Positions 45,316 through 57,300 of a DNA stretch of 64,000 nucleotides are shown in pieces. The position numbers and the translations under genes are program-made. The stretch is from Calliphora vicina (Eukaryota; Arthropoda; Insecta; Diptera; Calliphoridae). The stretch spans positions 50,488,815 through 50,552,814 of the forward strand of contig NC_088781.1 in NCBI RefSeq assembly GCF_958450345.1, in the 5' to 3' direction. The notes beneath the pieces were generated by a model that worked only from the letters and a program-made list of their open reading frames with translations, was not told the DNA's origin and did no database searches. Numbering within the stretch: the stretch's first letter is position 1; every line of letters starts with the position of its first letter.

Positions 45316-47690
45316 TTATAAAATTGTTTTTAAAAAATCGAATTTCATAAACCAACTGCATCTAGTTAGTGTTTGATATATCGAAAGAATACCAGAAATG
45401 GAAACATGTTTGTTAAACTTAATAAAACCAATATGAGAATGCCTCATCTCATCTTTAAAAGTCAACTTTTTGTCCAAGTGTACTCCTAAGTATTTGATTG
45501 AGTCCTGAATTTCAATTGTAGTATCATATACTGTCAGAGGAAGACTGGGAATTCGCTTTGGGGATTTATTAAAAGGAAAAATGATTGCCTGAGTTTTTTC
45601 CTGATTAATCTTGATTTTCCATTTTAGAAAATAATTTTCAGCGCATGATAATGATTCTTTTAGTCTTTTAATGATCGCATTAGAGAGCTTACCGCTGCAA
45701 ACGAAAGCACTGTCGTCAGCATAAAATGCAGCTTCGTTATTTCTCTTGATAACAATATCTGAGGTGTAAATAGCATATAACGTTGGAGAAAGTACCGAGT
45801 GACGTTGGTGAAGAACAACTTTTATAATATATACTACAAATAATCTATCTGATAGAAAATGTTTAATGATTTTCTGAATGTACAATGGAAATCTAAAATT
45901 ATTGAGCCAAACGGTATCAAACGCTTTTTCGATATCTAGGAGTACTACGCCAGTGCTTTTCCTGTTAGATTTGTTATTTTCTATTAAATTCATAACTCTT
46001 TTTATTTGATGAACAGTCGAATGCTCTTTCCTGAATCCAAATTGTTCCTTGTTAATAATGTTATTTATCTCACAATGGGATAGTAAGCGATGAAGTATTA
46101 CCTTTTCGAACAGTTTATCCAAGACACTAAGTATGCTAATAGGCCTATAGCTATTTGGTAATTTAGGATTCTTTCCCTTTTGGGAACTGGGACTATTTTA
46201 GCTTTTTTAAATATTTTCGGGAAATAGCCATTTAACAGACAAAAATTAAACACTTTTGCAAGGACTTCAAAAATAATTGGAGGCATATTTTTCAGAACTG
46301 GATCTAAGATCTTATGTATTATACAATCTCGTACAGCAATCAATATACCTCTGCCATGTGTTAAGCAGTCCCTTCTATAGACTTTAAATCCATTTAGATA
46401 AAATTTATGATTATTTTTGAGAAAAGTTTCATTCAATAATATTATATCTACATTATTCTTACAAACAAAAATCTCTAATTCAGCTATCGCTGAATTTGTC
46501 GTTATGCCTTGGGCATTCCAGTGCATAACACGAATCTTACTTAAGTTAATGATATTATATGGCATGTCTTAACATATTTCCTAACACTCTTAGTTTATCA
46601 TATTTATTCTTACATTTTTGGAGAGCATCGATTGCTTCAAAATAAATATCTAATAATTTATCGTTTGATATATCATCACTATTTTCTTCTTGACTGTTAT
46701 ACTTTGACATGTTCGAGTATAACACTTTTTGATGACCAGCTGACTGACCATATGGTGTAGAAGTTGAAGTTAATTGGGGAAAATCTTCTTGTTGTAAATT
46801 AAAATCAATTGGAACAGTTCTTCGTTTTGCAGGTTTGCGAGCTGAATTTGAAGTAATCCTTTTGCGAACATCCAGATAATCTTGTCTGCAAGGGCATCTA
46901 ATGTCATCCGCTTTGTGGTTAACATTTTTGTAGTTTTTGCTTACACAATTAAAACACTTATGTATTACAGGCCCCTCGTTAGGAGATTTACTTAAGGTAC
47001 ATACCGAGAGATCGTGATTACCAGCACAAGCCGGACAAACAGGTGATCGGAAACAGTTACTAGTGCCGTGGCCAAACATAGAACATTTGCTGCATTGAGT
47101 GGGCCCTTTATTGCCTATATGGGTTTCTCCATTTAACAGCGATATTATAGAAGAATCTAATCTTGATCTCTATTAAATTCAATCATATATACTGCATCAT
47201 CATAGCTAGAGTATTTTGTTTTTATTTCTTTTATACTTAATAATTCAATATTGTGGGAAAATTTTAACTCATCAGTAATAGTTTTTAAATCAAGTTGGGG
47301 AAGGCCGAATAACACAAGTTTAAATTTTGTATGATCCTTAAGTTGGTGAGTGTAGAACTTAACTCCTGAGATTTTAAGTAATTTCAAGGCATCTTCATAA
47401 AGACAAAGTGAGCTTGATATAACTTTAGTTCCGATTGACATTCTTTGAAACTTATACTGAGAACCCACAAGTTTATGGACAGTTGAAAAACTAGTGGAAA
47501 CATCAACCACTATTGGAGGAATCTTTTCATTAGGAGTTTTAATCTCCTCTTCGTAGTCGCTAATACTATCCGTATCGTCGTCGAGGTATTGAAACCGGTT
47601 AGCCATAGCCGCACGACTTGTTGAGGGTCGATCAGTAGGTTTCTGTATCTTAAATTTGGGATTATTACCAAAAGTCTTTTTTCTTTTCAT
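45316..47690 (-). pseudogene. Jockey-like LINE, internally deleted (ORF1, EN stub, RT)
   Basis: ORF1 starts at ATG 47690 and runs to 47157. After a frameshift, 47079-46555 carries three zinc knuckles: CSKCSMFGHGTSNC (just upstream of 47079), CPACAGNHDLSVC, and CFNC..H..C. ORF2 starts about 46565 with an endonuclease N-terminus (VMHWNAQGI, LLNETFL). After about 95 codons it runs directly into RT sequence (VLAKVFNFCLLNGYFPKIFK, KAKIVPVPK), so most of the endonuclease and the RT N-terminus are deleted without losing frame. After another frameshift, 46122-45316 encodes RT with EQFGFRKEHST, LLDIEKAFDTVW and the catalytic FYADDSAFVC. Smaller gaps remove residues near the SVLSPTLY block. It is not autonomous. 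The 5' end is near 47787, where it interrupts a duplicated segment. Confidence 0.88.
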
Positions 47691-47869
47691 TATAACACGA
47701 TAACGTCAATATAATAGTTAGTAAAGCAATTGGTAACTTTAATTGAAAAGATTTAATTTTATTTTGCGAGCGCTATAAATTCACGTGGCTTGTCCGACCT
47801 AAACCAATTAAAGTACTATAAAAATAAAATCGTGGGAGAATCTTCGAATTCTCCTCAAGGAATTTCAAG

Positions 47870-48475
47870 GGAGAATCCATATCAAAACGGACAGAAAACA
47901 GCTGTTTTCGGATTTGACATCATCGATTTTAAAGAAATTTACCACACATATTACGGTTCCAAAGGGTTCCTCAAATCAATGACTTTTTCAACGGAAACAG
48001 TTTCCATTCCAATTTATATGAAAAAACGTAATTCTAATAACATTTTTCTTTATATGTAGCTGCTGAACTAATCGAGTCTCCATCGAAATTTGTTTGCAAA
48101 CAGTTAGTAGAGAGTATATGTGTCCTCATGCCGTATTCTTTATTAATTTTTAACACCGCGATCTTTGATATTTTTTACATTAAAATAAATACTCCGAAAA
48201 TTAACCTTTAAAATTTTGGAAGTAAACAATTTTATTCACACTATTTTAAGGACAATAGTTTCAATGTTATGGGCAATTTTGTTTAACTATATAATTTTAG
48301 ACAATTTCAAAAAAAATTTTAATTTTCAAATCGCGATACTTTTACATCGAAATGAGTTTCCATTGAAAAAGTCACTGATATGAGGATCATATTGGATGTA
48401 TTATGTATGTGGTAAATTTCAATAAAATCGGAGATGGTAAATCCGACTGCTGTCCGCTTTCACATGGATCTTCCG
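47870..48475. mobile_element. ~606-bp MITE with ~130-bp terminal inverted repeats
   Basis: 47877-48008 is the inverted complement of about 48346-48470 (aatttaccacacatatta.. and atttcaataaaatcgg blocks). TCAAG flanks both ends (47865-47869 and 48476-48480) and occurs once at the empty site in copy 2 (ggaatttcaagtgatatag). There is no transposase ORF; the 89-codon plus frame at 47790-48059 spans the junction and is spurious. Confidence 0.9.
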
Positions 48476-48813
48476 TCAAGTGATATAGAAATTTATCCAA
48501 TACTGCATAGTATTTTAGGCATTATTTAAAATGACTAGAAGTTTTATCATTAACAAGACTTTTTTTAAGTTGTCTCTAATGTCATGTGCAAGCTCATTCA
48601 ATTACGATTCCATTAACTTCTGAACTGAAAATTCCCAGTAGGGATACAACTATTAACATATTTTGCAAATATGAAAATTGGCATAGCATAGTCGAATAGA
48701 GCGTTAAAAAAAAGAAAATCCACGGTATAATTTTTTCGCCTTTGTTAAAAAAGTTCACGCACCAAACGCAATAAAGTTTTTCATTAAATATTTTTAATTA
48801 TTATGAAATACAA

Positions 48814-48965
48814 TTGCCCAATTCACAATTGGTGTCGTAGCGTTGTATCGTTGTATGTCGTAATTTTTTTTATTAATGTTTTGTTTTTGTTTCGAAAAAT
48901 TAGTTTGAAAAATATTTATGACATACAATGCTACAACACTACGACATCAATTGTGAATTGGGCAA
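48814..48965. mobile_element. 152-bp MITE, copy 2
   Basis: Same length and layout as 5982-6133, with ends ttgcccaattcacaattgg and its near complement. It lies inside the second interruption of duplicated copy 1. The arms have more mismatches than in copy 1. Confidence 0.9.
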
Positions 48966-49294
48966 ATGTATTTTATTTTAATACTAACTGCGGACATACT
49001 TCACAAGACTATTTTTAAATAAGGGAAGTATCCCTCACAAAATATGAAATTATTTGTATAATTTTTCAGAAAAAAAAAATTGGTTTATTTTAGAAATTGG
49101 TCTTGGTGCGTGATGTTTTTGATTCCAAATGACCTAAAAAAATGATTATCATTACTTATACAACATTGGAAATCATGTAGTAGGTATGCCAAAAATTTCG
49201 CCAAAATCCCTAATACTCAGGTTCATTGGCTTCTTATTATTTCCTGTTCGGGGTCTGCCTTTTAAAGCACCATATGGAGTTTATTATTCATGGA

Positions 49295-49422
49295 GCCCCG
49301 ATAGTCCAGTCGATAGTGTGCTGAACTATTAATCTGAAGGTTGCGGGTTCGATTCCACCAGAGATCTGGTTGTAACCGCAGACAAGCAAAACACATCGCA
49401 GTTTGTGTTTGTTTAAAAAAAA
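49295..49422 (+). mobile_element. tRNA-derived SINE (128 bp), tRNA-Lys-like head
   Basis: The head gccccgatagtccagtcgat continues to a perfect B box GGTTCGATTCC (49348-49358) and resembles tRNA-Lys(UUU) from memory (GATAG..CAGTCG.TAG, ..TTAATC..). A ~55-bp unrelated tail and an A8 run follow. Copy 2 of the surrounding duplication lacks it (cattcatggagcttgaggaat region, about 49925-49945), which defines the insertion. The target seems to have lost a few bases. Confidence 0.88.
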
Positions 49423-50030
49423 GGAATACATCAAGGATATTACTTATATGGTCGAAACTATTCACATGAGAACCATCAGTTTCATTATTTTAAATCCCAA
49501 ATGAATTCATTTAAGTTCATATTAAATGTCAATTCATTGGGAAAGTCCAATGAATTGAGGTAAAATGAAAACTAATCACCGATAAAATTAAGCAGTGAAT
49601 TGTTCGGGATAATTTCCGACCTAAACCAATTTAAGTACTATAAAAACAAATTAAATCGAGGAAGAATCTTCGAATTCTCCTCAAGGAATTTCAAGTGATA
49701 TAGAAGTTTATCTCAGTACCGCACACAGAGAAAAAAAACGATTTCAGGCATTATTTAACACGACTAGAAGTTTTATCATTAACAAGACATTTTTTAGTTG
49801 TCTCTAATTCCGTTTGTGGGTTCATTCAAGTACGATTTCATTAACTCAAAAATATTCAGTTCCATTGGCTTCTTATTATCTACTGTTCGGGGTCGGCCTT
49901 TTAAAGCACTACATGGAGTTTATTATTCATGGAGCTTGAGGAATACATCTGGGATATTACTTATACGGTCGAAAATATCCGAATGAGAACCATCATTTTC
50001 GTTATTTTAAATCCCAAATAAATGAAATGT

Positions 50031-50538
50031 TTTTTAGATTTAATTTTTAGATCTACTTCCTTGGCATTTATCGTGGGATATTAGATATATGAATGTCATA
50101 AAATAAGGACACGTTATACTGAAAGTTGTACTTATATAGGTTTGAAATTTGAACTTTTTATATAAATTTTTGATCAACAATTGGCAGAAAGATTTAGAAA
50201 TTTTCAAAAATGGACCTTAAATGAGGACTATGGACAAATATTTCCCCATTTTCGCCATACGTTACAGTATACATTCAGAGTACTTAGAACTAATTTTTTG
50301 AAAACTTGAAAACGGGTTTAACGCAAAATTCACATATTTATGGCCGCCCAAACAGTATACCGGGTGGATATTTGTATCATGGATCGATATTGCCCATTTC
50401 CATTACCAAACAAACCTTATCAGTAGAGAGCTAACTCCTATCGTATTTTCAATAGACTGACGGACATAGCAAGTTCATTTTATTTTTTTATAAAGACCCA
50501 GAAGGCTACAACATAGTCAATAAAGGAAAGCGGTAGTT
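50031..50538. other. No gene recognised
   Basis: AT-rich sequence leading to the hairpin-ended repeat. No ORF or repeat relationship was found. Confidence 0.5.
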
Positions 50539-52359
50539 ATACCCTACACCACCATAGTGGTAAGTATATAATATGTTTCTGAGTCGATTAGAAGATGTCC
50601 GTCGGTCTGGCTGGCTGGCCACGTAAACCTTATTCGCATAGTATAGGTCGCACCTTTGAAGATATTTTGATAACATTTTCGACCCAAAGATGAAGTCTAT
50701 TGAAACTGACTGAAATCGGTCCATTATTTCACATAGCTCGCATCCCGAAATTGGACTTTATCGGTCATAAATATTTAATTTATATAAGTATCTACTAGGG
50801 TATTCAGTCGATTAACCGATTAGTTTTGGACGGTTAACTGTTCCAATAATTTAAAATTGCCGATTTTCAAATAAAAAATAAACCGATTAATTTGTGTCGA
50901 TTAACCGAAATTCCTTTTTTTTGCACTTTAAAAAATTTGTTTGTATTTATTTTTCCGTTTCAATTCAAATACAAATTTCAAATTAAAATTAGACATTTTT
51001 TGAACATCCAATAAACATGATTAGTGAGTATGTATAACAACTGCCATATTTTTATTTGTATAGACGAAACTTTTTTTTGAAATGAGTCTTTTATCATGAC
51101 TAAACGAAACTATTAAGTTAATCAAAGTCCAAAACAATCCAAAAAGGAATATTCTTTATCATGCTTTTGATTTATCTAACATATACAATCAGTGAGAGAG
51201 TTTTTTCCAAGAAAAGTTTTATTAACTCTAAAGAAAAAAATCGTTAAAAGGAAAACATTTAAATTATATTCTTTTTATGAACGATTATTTCAGAAGATCT
51301 CACTAAAACCCTAAAAAATGCATATATCGCTCATTTGCTGCAACGTCATAATTCAAAAAAAGTCGTTTCGATAAAAACGTCTTTGAATGTTTTATGACAT
51401 TTTACTATTTCTTAAATAAATTATCAACAAATCATGGGATTTCAGAAATATAAATAGCAGATATTAATATCTTTCTAATCTGTATTTAACCCAAATTTTT
51501 ACTTATCAATTATACGAGAAAACATGAATTTTAATTTTGATATTTACAACAAAAAAACACTCACACACAAACTATAATTGAGTTTTTTTAAAACAGGTAA
51601 AACCATAGTAGAAAAATAGAAGGTAGTTTCATTCTCTCTTTATTTTTTTAAATTCTACGTCTGACATGCTTAAGGATTTTGACGTTTTCGTTAAAATGGT
51701 AATACCATATTAATTAAAAATATATTCTTTGAAGTTTGTGAAAAAATTAATACATAATTTTCATTAATTTGAAAAATATTAAAAAAAATATAAAAAATAT
51801 TTATTATCAAATTGGGATCAAAGGTAAGATTTTCATTTTCAAATATTTCAAAGCTAATTTGTGAACATTATTTTAAGATTTAACAAACATGAGTTGCATT
51901 TTCCCCAACTACGAAAATACCAAATATTTTTGCAAAAATTCAAATGTAAATTTTTTTAAAGTCCCTACATTACCTAACAAACGACAACAGTGGCTGGATG
52001 TATGTAAAACTTGCGAAGAAGATTTGCCAAAAGAGCCAATGGTGTGCTCGGACCATTTCCTTAAAAGCAATATTTTAGTTAATACATTAACTTCCAACAC
52101 AACATACTTAATAAAATCTCATAAAAATGTTTGTATATACATAAAATTCAACATAAATAACCTTCATATAGACATAAATCACACGACCTGATTTTATGGT
52201 GATCGGTTAATAATTGGTCATAGATCCCATATAAGTCCCACTTCGAAAATCCCTCACGAATGTAAATTATTTAAATTTTAAAAGATAAATGTTTTTGCTC
52301 TTTTACTTAGTGTCTGTTATTATATGGTCGGGCTTGACCGACCATGTATTCTTACTTGT
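50539..52359 (+). mobile_element. Hairpin-ended dispersed repeat, copy 2, interrupted
   Basis: Begins ataccctacaccaccatagt, as copy 1 does (36414). It contains gatgtccgtcggtctggctg and ends with hairpin GGTCGG-gcttga-CCGACC (52326-52343), then TTACTTGT (52352-52359). The body is interrupted between about 50800 and 52190 by unrelated sequence containing a THAP fragment; the repeat resumes at ttatggtgatcggttaataa. Confidence 0.7.
51889..52191 (+). pseudogene. THAP zinc-finger domain fragment
   Basis: 100 codons from ATG 51889. The THAP fingerprint is visible: C3 at the start, FFKVPTLPNKRQQWLDVC, then EEDLPKEPMVCSDHF with the C..H pair. The second zinc ligand, expected a few residues after C3, is a tyrosine (CIFPNY), so the finger is probably broken unless C15 substitutes. 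THAP domains occur at the N-terminus of P-element-type transposases and in host DNA-binding proteins. The frame degenerates after about 70 residues and stops where the surrounding repeat resumes. Confidence 0.7.
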
Positions 52360-53620
52360 GTATTAAGGAAATTTGAAGATGTTTATGGAAAAATGCATGG
52401 TGATAATAATAAAAAAAACATATGGAAAAATCGTACGTTCGCGACCCGTATATTAAGCCAATTAAACAAAAACCAATACAGATAATTTATTGTGTAAATA
52501 CCGGATAGAAACTGACATTAAAACACTTTTAAAATAATTTAATCGCTTTTAAATATTCCCTTAAATTTCACAGATTTTTACATTTCACTATTGTTAGCCA
52601 AAGTTGACTTGTAGTTTGAGTACGTTCGGGACCACACGTTTTTAACTATGAAAACTTAAACTCGATGAAATCCATCTGTTGCGCTAAATATAGAGCTACA
52701 AAAATGCTATCGAATCGCAATAAAAAATGATATATTCTTTGCACATAAAAAGCGTACGACCCCAGGAAATTCCCATATAGTGGATGTTTTGAAATCTATT
52801 AAGTATGCAGTAGAAACATTGAGCCATTTTATGACCATCTCTCTGATTGTTTATGCTATAATGAAATATTTTTATGAACAGCTATAATCTATAAATTCTA
52901 TAATGGAAAAAAGGAAATATTAAAAACGTATGGACAGCAAATGTGTTAACGCATATTTGACCATATTGATACTCCAGTTCATAGCGCAGATGATGGGTTT
53001 GCCAAGCCTTGAGAACTATAATTGCAAGATACTTAAAACGTTGTCCAAATAGCTCGCTTAACATTTTACATGACTTCTGGAGAACTAATATTGTAAAGTA
53101 TTAAAAGTTTTTACAAATCAATTTCTTATAGCTGAATATAATAGCTGAAAATAGGCGGACTTGGAGTAGTAGGCGTGGCACCTCCTATACAAATTAAATA
53201 TATATTTCGAATATCTGGAGAACTATAATTGTGAAAGTCTTCAAACTTTACATGATTAAATTTATTATCACTGCATGAGATTTAACAAATAATGGTAGCG
53301 ATCGGAATAGGGGGTGAGTAACCTCCAATACAATGTACATAGTAAATTTTTAATATCTGTATAACTAAAATTGCGAGATTCTTCAAACTTTGTCTGAATT
53401 TTTTTTATAATTTTTCGTAATTTGGCTAAAAAAGATAGCATTAAATATCTGTTGAACTGAATCTATTCTAGTGACATCCGTAAAACTTTGAAGGATTTAT
53501 TTCGTTACCATGAACGTAGTTGGCTAAAAAGATGCCAGATTGGATTAGTTATTTTCGAATATTTGGAGAACAATAATTGTGATAGTCTTAGGACTGATGC
53601 ATTTCTTACACTGCACAGTA
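52360..53620. repeat. Degenerate repeat of the fly 'gaatatctggagaac' type
   Basis: From about 52950 the phrases tggagaactataattg.. and cttcaaactttg recur near 53020, 53080, 53215, 53350 and 53565 with ~65-130-bp spacing, alternating with gtggcacctcctatacaaat-like text. No gene was seen. 52360-52950 is unassigned AT-rich sequence. Confidence 0.55.
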
Positions 53621-54086
53621 GGTAATTTGACCTACTTTTTAGGCCATAATTAATTAGCCAAAGTTTTGGACCGATATGACTGAAATTTGGAATTTAAATT
53701 GGTTTCCACTATGTGAAAAAAGTAATGAATATCTCGAAAACTAATTGATACATTTTTTTGAAATTCGGCACGATGAAAACTCACAAAGGGGGTAACAAAA
53801 TGGCGTATAAGTCATTCAGACAAAATCTTGATTGAAAAAGTCGTTAATTTTTCAGTGAGCCTTGGCCACTGTAACGATAAATTTTTACAAAAAGTTTGTA
53901 CCTTTTGCTTTAATGAAGCCAAATTTTGTTTTGAAACATTATTTGAATCAGTTTTTGTTTCCAGCCGGGGTATGCTTGGTCTGTCCATTTTCATCAAAGG
54001 TCTGCTTCATTTGAAATCTTTACCACAGAGCTGTCTTGGATCTTTGGGATATGTGGTTAATGGGCGAAGTTTCTAATAGTGAATTT
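53621..54086. other. No gene recognised
   Basis: Frames on both strands at 53812-54076 are open for 61-82 codons, but neither shows a family motif. Confidence 0.45.
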
Positions 54087-54420
54087 GACGAGATAAGCGC
54101 TTCGGCTCTCGGTCGGCTAACGACTTATTATTTGTAAATATTGTCTATGTATGCAACCCGAGGAGATAAATTCTTCAGCTGTCATCGGGTGACTACAACT
54201 TATTGGCTATGACTAGGTAATGAGTACAATCCGACGAGATAAATGCTTCAACTTTCGGTCGGCTAACGACTAATTATTCGTAAATACGGCTTATGGATGT
54301 AATCCGAGGAGATAAATTCTTCAGCTCTCTCCGGCTAACTGCAACTTATTGGCTATGACTAGCTAATGAGTACAATCCGACGAGATAAATGCTTCGGCTC
54401 TCGGTCGGCTAACTACGGAT
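54087..54420 (+). repeat. 145-bp higher-order tandem repeat (two 72-bp subunits)
   Basis: Type A units start gacgagataa at 54087, 54232 and 54378; type B units start cgaggagataaattcttcag at 54159 and 54305. A and B alternate and are related to each other (gagataaa..cttc..ctctc..cggctaac), so this is a dimeric higher-order repeat with 2.3 periods. Confidence 0.9.
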
Positions 54421-54790
54421 TTTAACTACGGTATTAATACGAAGTAAGAATTTAGGCCTCGCCTAATTATGCTTTGTTACCCGGGCGCAAAGTATAAGTA
54501 GATCGGGACTTCGATTCTAGGCCTTGTTCATGTTTTTCTTAGATGTCTTATATCAGAATTCACATAAACTGTTTGGAAATTATTGACAACCAATTAGAAT
54601 TCACATAAACTGTTTAAGAATTATTGCCAACAATATGCTAAAATATATTGTATTAGTATTAATTATATTATGTTGATGTATTGACTATTGTAACTGCACG
54701 TTAAAGTAGTTAAACCCAATAAAATCGATGGATAAAAATCGAGTCAGTCGATTGGCAACCAACGTACGAGAGTATTAATGGGTAAAATAT
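54421..54790 (+). promoter_or_regulatory. Possible LTR promoter region downstream of the higher-order repeat
   Basis: A TATA-like gtataagtag (about 54491-54500) lies downstream of a GC-richer motif gttacccgggcgcaaa. A 41-bp repeat pair (agaattcacataaactgttt at 54556 and 54596) and AATAAA (about 54718) follow. The spacing would fit a solo LTR with enhancer-like repeats upstream, but no terminal TG/CA pair or target duplication was identified. Confidence 0.25.
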
Positions 54791-55769
54791 ATTTGTAGCA
54801 GTTAACGAGATGCGATTGACAGATGAATTTGGATTGACCAAAAATGCCCCTTAGTTAATCTATTTGCATTCCAAATTTCATGTTTCTACTTAGCTTCATG
54901 TGATAGAGTTACATTCAGAAGTATTTTATGAATGAGAATTTATAAGTACCTCCTAATCCACCGTCTCTTATTTCAATTAATTTTTTTTTAATTTGTTTGG
55001 ATTTTATGAATACATTGTACTTTTCATCTAATGTAATAGTGACAACTACTTATTACAGTTAATCCGAATTATTTTCAAATTATCAGCATATAACTAATGT
55101 TTTAATGGTTGCGTTACTACTATCTTGTTTATTTCTTTTGTCTAATAACTTTGTTTTCTTGTTTTTGTCTAGCACTCTAAGTATCATCCATTGAAACTAC
55201 ATTCCGCCCCTCTCCCAGTTTGAAATGTATAACCGTTAAGTTTGTTTTTGTTCAACTAAGTAAATACATTAAATTACTTTTTGTTATTTTATTTTAAGTC
55301 ATAAAATTGTATTTTTTTGGGGAGGAAATTAATTTTTTCATTTCATTTATAACAAAAACCACACCTTATTTTTCATTTCTTTTAGCTTAACTGCTGATGT
55401 TTTATTTTTAACAACCAAATAGTGTTTGTATGTTATTTATGCCTAAAATCAAATTTAGACTAAAAATCACCCTCTTTTTAAACACATACTATTTATAAGG
55501 ACTAACAAAAAAAAAACAAAATTCATATCACTTGCTTAAGCATAAAATAAAAGCAAAAACCATGTCCATTACCGCTTTTTATGCAACAAAATATCATTCA
55601 TGCCTCTTATTGTGTTAAGAAATATTTAACAACATAAATAAAAGAAATCTGAAAGAAAACAGCGCGTTCGCTAACATTATTAAATTTTTATGCTTCAACT
55701 AAATAAAAAAACTAATATAGAGGTCGATCATAAAATTACCCTACATGAGTTAAATTTACATATTTAGAT
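54791..55769. other. No gene recognised
   Basis: AT-rich, including T-rich and A-rich runs near 54970 and 55505. No ORF with a domain and no repeat was found. Confidence 0.55.
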
Positions 55770-57300
55770 GCATGAGTGATTTTAGATTTTAAATATAGGA
55801 ATCGATATTTGGTGGGAAATATGAGTGATCACAGATTATTGTCCTTTTTCCTCTAGGTCCTCTTGTTTACAATCTATGGGTAATTAATTTTAGATTTTTC
55901 ATATAAAAATCGATATTTGATGGGAAATATGAGTGATTTGCTCTAGCACCCCTTTTAAACGATGTATGAGTGATTTTAGATTTTTCATATAAAAATCGAT
56001 ATTTGGTGGGAAATACGAGTGATCAAAGATTATTTTTCTTTTTCCTTTAGGACCTCTTGTTAACGATCTATGAGTGATTTTAGATTTTTCATATAAAAAT
56101 CGATATTTGATGGGAAATATGAGTGATCACATACTATTATTGTTTTTCCTCTAGGTCCTGTTGTTAACGATCTATGAGTGATTTTAGATTTTTCATGTAC
56201 AAAACGTTATTTGGTGGGAAATATGAGTGATCACAGATTATTGTCCTTTTTCCTCCAGATCCTCCAGATCCTCTTGTTAACGATGTCTGAGTGATTTTAG
56301 ATTTTTCATATATAAATAGTTATTTGATGGGAAATATGAGTGATCACAGATTATTGTCCTTTTTCCTCTAGGACCTCTTGTTAACGATCTATGAGTGATT
56401 TTAGATTTTTCATATAAAATTCGATATTTCGTGGGAAATATGAGTGAACACATATTATTTTCCTTTTTCCTCTAGGTCCTCTTGTTAACAATCTATGGGT
56501 AATTTTAGATTTTTCATATAAAAATTGATATTTGGTGAGAAATATGAGTGATAACAGATTATTGTCCTTTTTCTCTAGGACCTCTTGTTTACGATCTATG
56601 AGTGATTTTAGATTTTTCATATAAAAATCGATATTTGGTGGGAAATATGAGTGATCACAGATTATTGTCGGTTTTCCTCTAGGACCTCTTGTTAACAATC
56701 TATGAGTGATTTTAGATTTTTCATATAAAAATCGATATTTAGTGGGAAATATGAGTGATCACAGATTATTGTCGTTTTTCCTGTAGGACCTCTTGTTAAC
56801 GATCTATGAGTGATTTTAGATTTTTCGTATAAAAATCTGTATTTGGTGGGAAATATGAGTGATCACAGATTATTGTCCTTTTTCCTGTAGGACCTCTTGT
56901 TAACGTTCTATGAGTGATTTTAGATTTTTCATATAAAAATCGAAATTTTGTGGGAAATATGAGTGATCACAGATTATTGTCCTTTTTCCTGTAAGACCTC
57001 TTGTTTACGATCGATTTCATATATAAATCCATATTTGGTGGGAAATATGACTGATCACAGATTATTGTCGGTTTTTTTCTAGGACCCCTTGTAAACGATC
57101 TATGAGTGATTTTAGATTTTTCATATAAAAATCGATATTTGGTGGGAAATATGAGTGATCACAGATGATTTTCCTTTTTCCTGTGGGACCTCTTGTTAAC
57201 GATCTATGAATGATTTTAGATTTTTCATATAAAAATCGATAATTGTTGGAACTGTGAGTGATCACAGATTATTGCCCTTTTTACTCTAGGACATCTTGTA
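55770..57300. repeat. ~105-bp satellite, about 15 units
   Basis: The repeated unit is gagtgattttagatttttca, tataaaaatcgatatttgg, tgggaaatatgagtgatcac, agattattgtcctttttcct, ctaggacctcttgttaacga. The period is about 104-105 bp with small indels (for example a 9-bp duplication cctccagat near 56258). Because the period is near 35 codons, long frames appear on the minus strand (56381-56698, 57062-57265), but these are artefacts. Confidence 0.96.

Larger units (their letters stand above)
47788..50030 (+). repeat. Duplicated segment: interrupted copy 1 and intact copy 2
   Basis: Copy 2 at about 49616-50030 is continuous. Copy 1 is the same sequence broken into 47788-47869, 48476-48620 and about 49195-49490. 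Shared landmarks are ccgacctaaaccaa, tcttcgaattctcctcaagg, gaagttttatcattaacaag and gagtttattattcatggag. The interruptions are a MITE (47870-48475), a ~570-bp block containing a second MITE, and a SINE. Nothing suggests the ancestral sequence was coding. Confidence 0.88.

Noticed and set aside
47790..48059. Plus-strand 89-codon frame
   Set aside because: Crosses the border of a MITE insertion; the empty copy shows it is not ancestral.
48620..49195. Treating the ~570-bp second interruption as a defined element
   Set aside because: Its borders show no clear terminal repeats or target duplication apart from the 152-bp MITE within it.
49295..49370. A tRNA gene
   Set aside because: Good A and B boxes, but the body does not fold as a complete cloverleaf, the anticodon arm is damaged, and it is followed by a tail and A-run absent at the empty site. 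It is a SINE.
56381..57265. Long minus-strand reading frames
   Set aside because: They lie in the 105-bp satellite, whose period is close to 35 codons, so openness is a by-product.
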